Shown here: piece after piece, positions 7,412 to 15,442 of the stretch | Layout: every line of letters starts with the position of its first letter | How positions within the stretch are numbered: position 1 is the stretch's first letter | Assembly: GCA_027491235.1 (NCBI GenBank) | Contig: JAIXWO010000021.1 | Coordinates: 310,001-374,000, forward strand | Source: Sphingomonadales bacterium | Lineage (GTDB): Bacteria; Pseudomonadota; Alphaproteobacteria; Sphingomonadales; Sphingomonadaceae | Direction of reading: 5' to 3' | DNA: 64,000 nt | The notes under the pieces: generated by a model | The model's input: the letters and a program-made list of their open reading frames with translations, nothing else | What the model was told of the DNA's origin: nothing | Databases searched by the model: none | Translations under genes and position numbers: made by a program

Positions 7412-7645
7412 ATGATAAAACTGCTGTGCTTGGCCATAGCTACTTTAGCACTTGGCGGGTGCCAGAGCGAAGTAGATAAATGTGTTGCCCAATGGGAAAA
7501 AGCGAACCCAAACGAAAGCAACGGCTACTGCCGAGATTCGGATAGGTACAGTTCTGGAGAATGCCAGCCCAACTCGGTAATGTCTAGAGATCAGGCATTG
7601 TCGGCAGTAAGGCAAGACTGCATGCGGGCAGCGAACGGAAGGTAG
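7412..7645 (+). CDS. Small lipoprotein, 77 aa
   Basis: The lipobox LALGGC, with Cys17 as the lipid-attachment residue, follows a short hydrophobic signal, so the mature protein should be membrane-anchored in the envelope. The mature part is 61 residues with five cysteines including the lipidated one, enough for two disulfides (around EVDKCVAQWEKAN, NGYCRDSD, ECQPN and QDCMRAA). ATG at 7412 follows AATAGGGGCACCAC. The function is unknown; the size suits a phage-type outer-membrane lipoprotein such as a superinfection-exclusion or entry-exclusion factor, which is inference only. Confidence 0.65.
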   Translation: MIKLLCLAIATLALGGCQSEVDKCVAQWEKANPNESNGYCRDSDRYSSGECQPNSVMSRDQALSAVRQDCMRAANGR

Positions 7646-7752
7646 CGGATCTCCCGAAATTAGGCGAGATCCCTGTTAAGTGACGGTATCTCAGTGAAAC
7701 TTTTTTCCTATTTTCAAATGTTTGATTCACATCATTAACTAAGCTCTTCTGC

Positions 7753-8325
7753 CTAATTTATGGCAGAGTAAACCGTATGTGGGCTAACTCGCACCTCTTT
7801 GCAGATGGCGCGGATTGATGCGCCATTGCGTTTCATCCATTGAATCTTTGCGATCTGCGCGTCCGTCGTTGGCTTGCGACCGAAACGAACCCCGCGCTCT
7901 TTCGCTTTACGAATGCCGACAATCTGACGCTCTTTGCGGATCGTGTTTTCGAACTCGCTGAAGATCCCCAAAAACTGGAAAAACATCGATCCCATCGCGG
8001 TCGAGGTGTCGATCGCTTGCTTGTAGCTGAAGATATCGATCTTGCTGTCTTTCAGTTCGGTCAGCACGAGAACGAGATTTCTCATCGAGCGTCCCAAACG
8101 ATCCACTGACCAGACCACAACCTTCTCGAACTTACGCAATCTGGCATTCGTCATCATGCGCTTCAGCTCTGGACGTTCCTCAGTCGCTTTCGTGCCGCTG
8201 ATCTTCTCGCTGTAGACTTCCACGACTTCCCAACCAGACCGCTCAGCGAGAGCATGAAGCTCTTCAAGCTGCCCTTCGTAGTTCTGATCGACCGTCGACA
8301 CTCGTGCGTAGATCGCAACCTTCAT
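7753..8325 (-). CDS. Serine recombinase (resolvase/invertase family)
   Basis: This 190-aa site-specific recombinase begins MKVAIYARVSTVDQ, with Ser10 as the nucleophile. The conserved WSVDRLGRSMRN follows at about residues 74-85 and FSEFENTIRKERQ near 125. The C-terminus is a helix-turn-helix of the resolvase type (IQWMKRNGASIRAICKEVRVSPHTVYSAI). ATG 8325 is preferred over the in-frame TTG at 8331. Full catalytic-domain length and the DNA-binding domain make it look functional. It is not next to a transposase, so it may be an orphan resolvase left by an earlier insertion, or it may act on sites within the island. Confidence 0.9.
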   Translation of the reverse strand: MKVAIYARVSTVDQNYEGQLEELHALAERSGWEVVEVYSEKISGTKATEERPELKRMMTNARLRKFEKVVVWSVDRLGRSMRNLVLVLTELKDSKIDIFSYKQAIDTSTAMGSMFFQFLGIFSEFENTIRKERQIVGIRKAKERGVRFGRKPTTDAQIAKIQWMKRNGASIRAICKEVRVSPHTVYSAIN

Positions 8326-8530
8326 TTCCAAACCCCGTTATCGGAAGCACAGAAATAATGTCGTATAGCCAGCCACTTAGGTCCGAAAGCCTTGCGTCGC
8401 CTTAGACTAAGATTTGGGGAGTTTTTGGAGGGACTAAAAGATAACGGCAGATATATGCATAATAGCTTTTCAACGACGCAGATTACGGAACCGATGCGGC
8501 GGCAGCGGCGCCCATAGCTTCGTTACTAAC

Positions 8531-9418
8531 CTATTCCATTGTCATCGAGTCGTTAGCTGTACCCTCAGTTTCGATTGCTTCATTCAGCACGGCAGCGTTT
8601 GCATCTCCCTCAACGGGGCGAGCTGTCTTCAAATCAAAATGATCGCCTGAATTCGGGATTATCATTTTGACCAATCCATAGAGAAGAAAGTCTTCTCTCA
8701 GCGGGTTGAGCCCGAACTCTCTCAGGTTATCTTTATCGCGCTCTTCCCAGCAAAAATTCTCAGATGACTCGGCACTGCCACCTAATTTGATTTCCTCGTT
8801 AACGCACTCATCGTACGATCTGTATGGGTATGCGGTGGCATATCCAGCCAGGACTATTGCTGTCAGCAGCGCAATGACAAAGAGGATCACTGACATCTTT
8901 CGACGAAAAGGCGTCTCCTGCATCTTTTGAGGCGGGCTCGATGGCTCCCTGGCAGGACGATCAAACTTAATTCCTGTGGTCTCTTTTACCTTAGCGAGGG
9001 AGGATAGCAGGTTTTCCCTTGTCTGCTCATCAAGCTGAAGGACTTTGCCGTTTTTGATGTCCTTGCCCATGACTTTCAATGTCTGCAGGTCAAAATAATG
9101 GTCAGTAAGAGCAAGAGACATCACTAACTGATCGTCGGTCTCGGGACCTCGTTTGCACAAACTGCAGGCTCTAAATGCACCCAGTTTGAATTCGCCGCAA
9201 TTGAAGCATACAGCCTTCGTCAATTTTTCAATTCCCTTCCGCGTACGCCCTGCATCCTTCGATGAAGCTCTGGATTCTGCCTCCGCAATCATCGGGATCA
9301 GCGATGCCTTTGCGCTCTGCCCATTCGTATCCAGCCCTATGGCCGCTGCGATCTTTCGTGCAGGCATATCCATGGAATGTCTGTGACGACGCGCCACCGC
9401 ATTAGCTGCTGACACCAT
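8531..9418 (-). CDS. Zinc-ribbon membrane protein, 295 aa, unknown
   Basis: The N-terminal cytoplasmic part (residues 1-170) contains two CxxC pairs, Cys71/Cys74 and Cys85/Cys88, forming a probable zinc ribbon (VCFNCGEF...ACSLCKRGP). One transmembrane helix follows at about 175-197 (MSVILFVIALLTAIVLAG), and the last 95 residues should face the periplasm. The periplasmic part has two cysteines (YDECVNEE and NFCWEERD) that could pair. The layout suggests a sensor or scaffold spanning the inner membrane. It is the first of a run of envelope-directed genes in the AT-rich part of the island. No known family comes to mind. Confidence 0.6.
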   Translation of the reverse strand: MVSAANAVARRHRHSMDMPARKIAAAIGLDTNGQSAKASLIPMIAEAESRASSKDAGRTRKGIEKLTKAVCFNCGEFKLGAFRACSLCKRGPETDDQLVMSLALTDHYFDLQTLKVMGKDIKNGKVLQLDEQTRENLLSSLAKVKETTGIKFDRPAREPSSPPQKMQETPFRRKMSVILFVIALLTAIVLAGYATAYPYRSYDECVNEEIKLGGSAESSENFCWEERDKDNLREFGLNPLREDFLLYGLVKMIIPNSGDHFDLKTARPVEGDANAAVLNEAIETEGTANDSMTME

Positions 9419-9490
9419 GCGATCTCTAGAAATAATATCTATCGATTCCGCAGAAAATCTCCGCCATTCAAAAACATAATTATTGTTACA

Positions 9491-10165
9491 TTATTTCACT
9501 TTCTTGGTGAAAAAGTAATTAATAGATTCCGTGAATTGAGAAACTACTTTCTGCGTTGCCTCCGCCTTGTCCATTCCATCTTTTGCGGGAAACCCGCCAA
9601 CGCCCTTTCGTATAACTCCTTTAACAGTTTTATTTGAGTTTTGATCTACAAAATACTTAAAATAAAGGGGTGTGGCCATTGTGTTGTTTATATTAAATGC
9701 GCCCCTTATAATGTCTATCCCAGGAATGAATAGTTCATAATAGCATTTACTTTGATTTTGGGTGCTTCTTATCTTAGACTTTATTATTTTATTATTTATT
9801 TTTGAATCATCGCCAAGAACATTGTAATTTACTCTTACAGAATTTTTACCCGTCACAGAAGTTAAATTCGTCTGAATGATTATTTCACGAATTTTCTCTG
9901 GCGGGAGAGCATCCATAAGGTCGGTAGTTGCTCGTTCATCGCCATTCTTGGAGAGCGCGCTGACGATTAGTGCCCCAAGAAGTCCACCACCACCTCCAGA
10001 TGAGGTTGTAACCCCATATTTTTTGGCAACAAAAACCTCAATGTCGCAATATTCATCCCCTAAACTATTAGCTTCCGAAACAGGATTTGCACTCTCTTGA
10101 CATAATGCCTGACTAGATAACAAAACTGTAATAGCTCCCGCGAGTATTTTCGACAATTTTTTCAT
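9491..10165 (-). CDS. Secreted hypothetical protein, 224 aa
   Basis: An N-terminal signal peptide (MKKLSKILAGAITVLLSS, then QALCQ) directs export. The mature protein has a poly-glycine linker (SSGGGGGLLG) at about residues 55-64, an acidic helical stretch, and a C-terminal half with repeated lysine-rich beta strands. The gene is strikingly AT-rich compared with the chromosome. ATG 10165 is the only sensible start. It reads in the same direction as the Pro/Ala-rich gene at 10867, separated by about 40 bp, so both may share a transcript. The family is not recognised. Confidence 0.6.
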   Translation of the reverse strand: MKKLSKILAGAITVLLSSQALCQESANPVSEANSLGDEYCDIEVFVAKKYGVTTSSGGGGGLLGALIVSALSKNGDERATTDLMDALPPEKIREIIIQTNLTSVTGKNSVRVNYNVLGDDSKINNKIIKSKIRSTQNQSKCYYELFIPGIDIIRGAFNINNTMATPLYFKYFVDQNSNKTVKGVIRKGVGGFPAKDGMDKAEATQKVVSQFTESINYFFTKKVK

Positions 10166-10207
10166 ATTAAATCATTCCAATCTTGCAATAGCGGTCTTGA
10201 ATTAAAT

Positions 10208-10867
10208 TTAAGGTCGGTAGCCGCTTAATATTTTAATCTGATCAATAGCGCATAATTTGAAAGGCTCAGTGCCTACCTTAAAACCGATGCGCTCACACCT
10301 GCGTATTGCTTTGTCGGCAATTTCATCTTCAATGACCTCACGGGCTTCGGCACTATCTACCTCAGCACTTGCATGAGACTTACTAGCGACATTCGAAGTC
10401 TGTGCGGGGGCGACTGGCAATACCTCAGGTTTTGAAATCTGCTGCTGTGCCGAAGGTTTCGTTGGAATTGGCTCTGGGAGCTTTACAACTGGGCTGGGAG
10501 CAGCAGCTAGCGGTTTTGGCGGGGTGGAGCTTTGCGCCTTGGGTTGCTCAATGAGCTTGGTCGATTCAAGGGCAACTGGCTTCTCAGTTTCTGCAACCTC
10601 AGATGACGCAGGAGCTGGCTTAGGTTCCGTGGCAAGCGGCGGAGCTTTAAGGGGATAAGGGCAGACCTTTTCAGATGCCAAGCGCATTTGGAGGCCATTG
10701 CTCAGAAAGCAGACTTTGATGCCAGCTCCCAGTTCCCGTTCCGACAACAAGAACACTGGCTGTGCGGCGATTTGGATGGGGCTTGACGGTTGACCTGCTT
10801 GAGCTTCTACAGCCCCCGCTGCGACGGCAATCGCCATGATTGAGCAAAAAACTCTTTCGGAATTCAC
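10208..10867 (-). CDS. Secreted proline/alanine-rich protein
   Basis: I start at GTG 10867 because GAGGGGGGC lies just before it and the result is a clean signal peptide (NSERVFCSIMAIAVAAGAVEAQA); the frame itself runs up to 10990. The 219-aa product has a long linker of Pro, Ala, Lys and Glu (about residues 70-165), like the periplasm-spanning arm of TonB, and a short C-terminal helical part with two cysteines (RRCERIGF, FKLCAIDQ). It is divergent from the gene at 10990, which carries TonB-like C-terminal domains. The two may work together in the periplasm (inference). Confidence 0.6.
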   Translation of the reverse strand: MNSERVFCSIMAIAVAAGAVEAQAGQPSSPIQIAAQPVFLLSERELGAGIKVCFLSNGLQMRLASEKVCPYPLKAPPLATEPKPAPASSEVAETEKPVALESTKLIEQPKAQSSTPPKPLAAAPSPVVKLPEPIPTKPSAQQQISKPEVLPVAPAQTSNVASKSHASAEVDSAEAREVIEDEIADKAIRRCERIGFKVGTEPFKLCAIDQIKILSGYRP

Positions 10868-10989
10868 GACGCCCCCCTCTACATAAGTATCTGCATTAGC
10901 GCTGTTTTGTAACAGCATCAAACTCGATCTGAGTTGTACAAGCGCCGTCCCGACGCATATGATGTGGCAAAGGTAAATGAGGGCATACA

Positions 10990-12270
10990 ATGGCAGCTGG
11001 CAAAACCGAGATTGGCAAATTCAATTGGCGTCTTGCGGCTTGGATCGGCGCTGCATCTGTCGCAGCAGTATGGTCAAACTCGCTGACCGCGCAGGTGCTC
11101 ATGAACCCCGAAGAAATCGTAACATCGCAAGACTATCCTTCGAGTTCATGGCTGCGCGGTGACGAAGGAAAGGCAACCTTCCGACTTGCATTGGGCAAAA
11201 ATGGGCGGCCGACAGCGTGCACCATAATTGAAACATCAGGGCACGCAGAGCTGGACCTAGCAACCTGCAGGCTGATGATGGAACGCCCAAAATTTGATAT
11301 GTCCAGCGTTCCTGCATCAAATACGAACCCGACACATACGCGGAAATTTACATGGACACTTCCTGTAACTGCCCCCCGCGCTCTTGTTATGGGGGTGACC
11401 GTTCGCTCCTCGCCAATGCGGTCCGATGCTGCGAAAACGAAGTGCGAATACTCGGACGGCAAGTGGAGAGTTGTATCAACTGGTTCACCCTGTGAACGCC
11501 AACTTCCTAAAATTTCGGTTCGAAGGGGCGGATTGGTGTTGAAATCCAACATATTTGACGAATATATTTATCAGTCGGAAAAGTACAACAACTCGGCATC
11601 TGCGTTCAATGTTGGCATTCTCCTACTGGAGAATTCATATAATGATGGCGTAAAATATTTGGAAAAATCCTCTCAGCTTGGTAACTTTATGGCATCAAAC
11701 ACCTTGTGCCGAATGTATGCCGATAAGGAATTCGAAATATTTGGTGTAAACTTTAATCCGAATCAAGCCCTTGAGTATTGTATACTCGGCTATCGTCAAT
11801 CATATAATTTTGCATCAATCAATACATACAAGGACATAGTTAAAAGATATGGTTCTGATTTAGATCGGGATGTTTTCAATCGGGCAAAATCTATAATTAT
11901 AACAAAAAATCACAATTCGTATGCATCAAGAATCCAAGAAGGTTCTGAAATAATACGATCAAAAGATTATCCGTCAAAGGACAATTCGAGACAGATTGGT
12001 GGAAAAACAATTGCAGCATTGGAAATCTCAGAAGAGGGTCGTGTTGAGAATTGCCTAATATTACAGTCGACTTACAGTTACGCTCTTGATCAGAAGGTAT
12101 GTAGTCGATTCAAAGAAGCGGCAGTTTATACGCCTGCGGTTACTGAAGGTAAACCAGCAGCGCAATGGATAGAACAGTCGGTAACTTGGAACCCCGCTGC
12201 AAACGAAAAACCGTCAACTGAGTCAATTATAATGAGAATTCTTCTAGGTGTTGTAGGCGCAGCGCTTTGA
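10990..12270 (+). CDS. Exported protein with two TonB-C-like domains
   Basis: This 426-aa protein has a hydrophobic signal or anchor near residues 13-35. Two stretches (about 48-120 and 310-405) each begin DYPS and have the beta-alpha-beta pattern of the TonB C-terminal domain: GKATFRLALGKNGRPTAC..., then ELDLATCRLM, and GGKTIAALEISEEGRVENC... with a second Cys. Between them lies a Sel1-like repeat (NNSASAFNVGILLLENSYND..KYLEKSSQLGNFMA). The first half has near-chromosomal composition and the second half is AT-rich, suggesting a mosaic. It should act in the periplasm. The 3' end lies 6 bp from a truncated exonuclease gene reading the other way. Confidence 0.65.
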   Translation: MAAGKTEIGKFNWRLAAWIGAASVAAVWSNSLTAQVLMNPEEIVTSQDYPSSSWLRGDEGKATFRLALGKNGRPTACTIIETSGHAELDLATCRLMMERPKFDMSSVPASNTNPTHTRKFTWTLPVTAPRALVMGVTVRSSPMRSDAAKTKCEYSDGKWRVVSTGSPCERQLPKISVRRGGLVLKSNIFDEYIYQSEKYNNSASAFNVGILLLENSYNDGVKYLEKSSQLGNFMASNTLCRMYADKEFEIFGVNFNPNQALEYCILGYRQSYNFASINTYKDIVKRYGSDLDRDVFNRAKSIIITKNHNSYASRIQEGSEIIRSKDYPSKDNSRQIGGKTIAALEISEEGRVENCLILQSTYSYALDQKVCSRFKEAAVYTPAVTEGKPAAQWIEQSVTWNPAANEKPSTESIIMRILLGVVGAAL

Positions 12271-12276
12271 TTTTTT

Positions 12277-12573
12277 TCAAATTACATCAATGAATTCGAG
12301 AAAATCTTCCAGAACCTCATCCGCTGATCGACAGTGAGCAACCTGCTCGTTCGTAACACCCAAAATGCGTTCAGCTTCTGCTGACAGCGGTCGAGAGGGT
12401 TTTGCCCACTCGTCAAACTCATCGTTCTCATCCCAACGATTGATGGCACGATAGCGAATGATCTCCCCCGCTCTGGCGCTGACATTTGCCGCTCGTTCAA
12501 CCGCAGCAGGCATTGGCTTGGCGACGAATCCGCCAGCAATGCCCAGGCGGCCATCGCTACTATAGCTGGACAT
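12277..12573 (-). pseudogene. Truncated DEDDh exonuclease relic A
   Basis: This 98-codon frame matches the middle of a DnaQ/PolC-type 3'-5' exonuclease: GEIIRYRAINRWDENDEFDEW, then RPLSAEAERILGVTNEQVAHCRS and EDFLEFI. The Exo I motif (DxE) is absent because the N-terminus is unrelated, and the reading frame ends just before the place where Exo II would follow. It cannot be a functional nuclease. It is a diverged duplicate of 13727-14065, sharing long identical nucleotide stretches. It abuts the 3' end of the TonB-like cargo gene. Confidence 0.65.
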
Positions 12574-12637
12574 TGCAGGGTATCTGATGAGCAGTTGGCC
12601 AACGCGGTTATTGTGATTTGAAGAGTGGACACAGGCA

Positions 12638-12778
12638 ATGACATTGGCACGACAATGGTGGGTGCTAGTGCGCTATAAGGGTAAGCCAGGAGCAGGCTTT
12701 GGAAAGCAGTATGTCACCGCGAACAACGCTTACGAAGAAATTCAGACCTCAAAGACTATGGAGCGGTTTGCGAATTGA
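12638..12778 (+). CDS. Candidate micro-protein, 46 aa
   Basis: ATG at 12638 opens 46 codons to TGA 12776-12778. The product (MTLARQWWVLVRYKGKPG, then FGKQYVTANNAYEEIQTSK) has the strand-turn-strand-helix look of a real small protein rather than a chance frame. The ribosome site is weak. It fills most of the space between exonuclease relic A and the lipoprotein gene. It may be the N-terminal remnant of a longer gene. Confidence 0.4.
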   Translation: MTLARQWWVLVRYKGKPGAGFGKQYVTANNAYEEIQTSKTMERFAN

Positions 12779-12849
12779 TTCTTGTGTCTATTTTTCATAA
12801 CTGAAATCATGACTACCAGACAGCCAAGCCTTGAGGCGGAAGAGGAAAA

Positions 12850-13698
12850 ATGACTGAGAAGAAAAACCTCGTACTTGCTTCTTTTGCGTCAATTCTGGCT
12901 TTGACAACAGGCTGCTCAGATCAGCCTGAAAAAAAATCAGCTGAAATGACATCTAAAGTTCTAGAACAAAAAAACGAATTTCTACAAATCAAAGATCTTC
13001 CTAACAAAAATTACACAGAAGTGGACGGCGACATATACATGTATGAATCCGCGCCATCAAAAAAAGAAACTGAAGACGGGAAAATAATTGGATCGATCCT
13101 CCAGTACAAGTATCTTGGTCAAGATAAATCGGGATTTCATAAAATCGGAAATTATGTCGAGAAATACGGCATAATTTCGGTGAAAAAATGTAAATATCCT
13201 TGTAAGGTAATTTATCAGGATGATGAAAAGATACCGTTTAACAGCGATACAATCATAGGTTCCGTTTTTGAAGATGCAATAAATGGAAGATTGTCGATCG
13301 CAAAAGGTTATTCATATATAAATGAAGAGAAATATGACAATGATGTTGTTCTAAAAAGAGTAAAATCATTGCCGAATTATTTGAGGTGTCAATATAATGC
13401 AGATGGCTTTAACGGCAAGCCATATTCGTTTTCTATTTATAAAAATGGAGAATCAATGCTAATAATGCATGATTCGAAATACGGAAAATTTGTCAAAATT
13501 TCACATATCGATGTCGGAAATTTTCAAAATGAAGATGGAACATTTTGGAGTAATTACGAAATTATTTTGTCGGGCAACTATAAAATGGTGAAAATTTCTT
13601 ATAATTTGTCAAATAATATTGTCGCTGCGAAGACACAAGGCGACAAATGGACCAAGTTTAATCAAAAAAATTGCCTGAAAGATAAAAATATAATTTAA
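12850..13698 (+). CDS. AT-rich lipoprotein, 282 aa
   Basis: A signal peptide with lipobox LTTGC (Cys22) predicts an envelope lipoprotein. The mature part is lysine-, tyrosine- and asparagine-rich and beta-rich, and I recognise no family. ATG 12850 follows GGAAGAGGAAAA, a strong site. The gene is among the most AT-rich in the window, far from chromosomal composition, and so is clearly foreign. It converges on exonuclease relic B with 28 bp between the stops, exactly as the TonB-like gene does on relic A. Confidence 0.7.
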   Translation: MTEKKNLVLASFASILALTTGCSDQPEKKSAEMTSKVLEQKNEFLQIKDLPNKNYTEVDGDIYMYESAPSKKETEDGKIIGSILQYKYLGQDKSGFHKIGNYVEKYGIISVKKCKYPCKVIYQDDEKIPFNSDTIIGSVFEDAINGRLSIAKGYSYINEEKYDNDVVLKRVKSLPNYLRCQYNADGFNGKPYSFSIYKNGESMLIMHDSKYGKFVKISHIDVGNFQNEDGTFWSNYEIILSGNYKMVKISYNLSNNIVAAKTQGDKWTKFNQKNCLKDKNII

Positions 13699-13726
13699 CT
13701 CTACAAATTTCTAGTTAGTATTTTAC

Positions 13727-14065
13727 CTAAATAAATGTCATAAATTCTTTCAAAACCGCATTCGTTGAGCGGCAGTGTGCAAGCTGCTCGTTCGTCACTC
13801 CCAAAATGCGCTCCGCTTCTGACGATAATGGCGTTGATGGCGTCGCCCATTCATCAAACTCATCGTTCTCATCCCAACGATTGACCGCACGATAGCGAAT
13901 GATCTCACCCTTCTCTGGTGTGAGTGCGCTTGTCTCAAGGTCAATGATGAGTTCTCGCTTTAGCCCACGACTACCAAGCGTCATCAGCTCCAAGCCACCC
14001 TGCATGTAGAGTTCAAACAGACTGTCGTGGAGCAGCTTCTGGCTTTGGCTGAGCTTATCGCTCAT
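13727..14065 (-). CDS. Truncated DEDDh exonuclease relic B
   Basis: This 112-aa product has a 38-residue N-terminal extension (SQKLLHDSLFELYMQGGLEL), then an intact Exo I motif (LIIDLETSALTPEKGEII) and the same NRWDENDEFDEW and ERILGVTNEQLAHCRS segments as relic A. It stops at KEFMTFI, before any Exo II (HN..FD) or Exo III motif, so catalysis is not expected. Its start overlaps the stop of the upstream 141-aa gene by 4 bp, so it still looks like an expressed operon member. It could be a degraded nuclease or a repurposed short protein. The flanking order is shared with relic A. Confidence 0.6.
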   Translation of the reverse strand: MSDKLSQSQKLLHDSLFELYMQGGLELMTLGSRGLKRELIIDLETSALTPEKGEIIRYRAVNRWDENDEFDEWATPSTPLSSEAERILGVTNEQLAHCRSTNAVLKEFMTFI

Positions 14066-14487
14066 CGTGCGATGGCCTTCGCGGCTTTGCGAAACGCAAC
14101 ATCGTCATTCTGAGCCCCGTAAACATACCCACGCAACGCTCGCTGCTGATCAGCCATCGTAGGATCAGCTTGGCGTATTCCCTGTTGAATTGACGAAAGC
14201 TCCTCTGGCCGCTTCTGAGCAGCGTTCTGGATGCTTGGGGTGTCTGTGTTGCTCTGGGATTGGTTAGACTTCTTAGGGCCTCTCACAGGAGCGGCCATTG
14301 ACGGTTTAGCTTTTTGGGACTGGCAGCGTTTCGCCAAAGCCGTGTTTCTGTTTGCTAGTTCCGTCGTTAGCTGAAGTGCAACGCCCATCAGCATATCTAT
14401 GTCAGCCTTGATCTGCTCGCTTTCGCTTTCTGCAGCCAACTGCGCCAGTTCGGCTAAGTATCGCCCAATCTGTTCTCGTACATCCAT
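14062..14487 (-). CDS. Hypothetical helical protein, 141 aa
   Basis: ATG 14487 is chosen because AAGGAG lies 8 bases upstream; an in-frame GTG at 14496 is less likely. The first 55 residues form a probable amphipathic or coiled-coil helix (EQIGRYLAELAQLAAESESEQ). A Lys/Ser/Gln-rich linker (about 60-105) and a C-terminal helix ending in AFRKAAKAIAR follow. It is cytoplasmic and basic overall. Its stop overlaps the exonuclease-relic start (ATGA), so the two are translationally coupled. The function is not recognised. Confidence 0.55.
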   Translation of the reverse strand: MDVREQIGRYLAELAQLAAESESEQIKADIDMLMGVALQLTTELANRNTALAKRCQSQKAKPSMAAPVRGPKKSNQSQSNTDTPSIQNAAQKRPEELSSIQQGIRQADPTMADQQRALRGYVYGAQNDDVAFRKAAKAIAR

Positions 14488-14590
14488 CCCATACACTCCT
14501 TGATGAGTGTATTTATCACGCTGGCCCCTTATTTCGGATCAACGGCGTGATTGGAAATGTCTATGGCTCAAGACACTCTGGGCATCGTTG

Positions 14591-15418
14591 TTAACCCAGA
14601 TACGCCCCACCATTATTCCAAAGGCGAAGATCAAGCGTCCCGTCTGGACGAAGGAAGCTGGCATGGCGGGCCTTGATCACCTCAAAGCCCTGAATGGATT
14701 TTCCTTCTTCAGCGCAGATGTTTGGGCCGCCGTAGATGACGCCCGCTAAAGCCCAGGTTCGAATGCCACGGCTCTCTATAACACTGAGCATCGGACCTCC
14801 ACTGATGCCGCCGAAATCGTAATTTTCAGGTGGCAAACCGAGGCCCATCACGTCAATCAAATGTGCGCGTTCAACCTGTGTTGAAACGTCACGTGAATTG
14901 ATGGATGTCGCTACGCCACCGCCCGACACCGCGCCGAACGAAATCTCACTTCGGGAATGCCAGCGTGTATTTGTGGCTGCAAATCCTGAGAAATAGATTC
15001 CTCGGTCTTTCTGAGGGGGATCGGGTGGCCAGCAACTTTGGTATCCAGTTAAGACTGTCTTCCCAAGCGCCGCCACCTCGGTCTTCGCGATATTGAACGT
15101 AGCAATGTCCATATCGGGATTACGATCAATCACGGCATGCGTTCCCGCGAAATCAAGTTTAAGGTCGCAACCCAACTGCACAGCCTCAATCTCATGCTGG
15201 CTGCGATCTTGATCCAGACCAACCATAACGTGATCGGCAGTTACGGCGAAAATTCCTTCCCCTGCATTGAGGAAGAAGGCGGTGCCATTTCGTACCCGCC
15301 TAGACCCGTCCGCTTCGCGAATAATCCAATAAAGTGGAGCGCAAACGGAAGTCACGAATTCCAGTTCGGCACGGCCAAGGCCGCCAGCCATTATGCGCCG
15401 CGCGTCGTTCTCGTTCAT
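14591..15418 (-). CDS. Trypsin-like serine protease, cytoplasmic
   Basis: This 275-aa protein has the chymotrypsin/trypsin-like fold markers: NGTAFFLNAGEGIFAVTADHV with His63, DMDIATFNI with Asp104, and FGGISGGPML with Ser206. The usual TAAHV reads TADHV here. There is no signal peptide, membrane segment or PDZ domain, so it should act in the cytoplasm on its own. ATG 15418 is taken as the start; an in-frame TTG at 15439 is the alternative. Stand-alone proteases of this kind occur in accessory islands and some defence loci, but the substrate is unknown. It follows the integrase and the interrupted small gene on the same strand. Confidence 0.8.
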   Translation of the reverse strand: MNENDARRIMAGGLGRAELEFVTSVCAPLYWIIREADGSRRVRNGTAFFLNAGEGIFAVTADHVMVGLDQDRSQHEIEAVQLGCDLKLDFAGTHAVIDRNPDMDIATFNIAKTEVAALGKTVLTGYQSCWPPDPPQKDRGIYFSGFAATNTRWHSRSEISFGAVSGGGVATSINSRDVSTQVERAHLIDVMGLGLPPENYDFGGISGGPMLSVIESRGIRTWALAGVIYGGPNICAEEGKSIQGFEVIKARHASFLRPDGTLDLRLWNNGGAYLG

Positions 15419-15442
15419 TATATGCTTTCTTAGCGACAAGAT

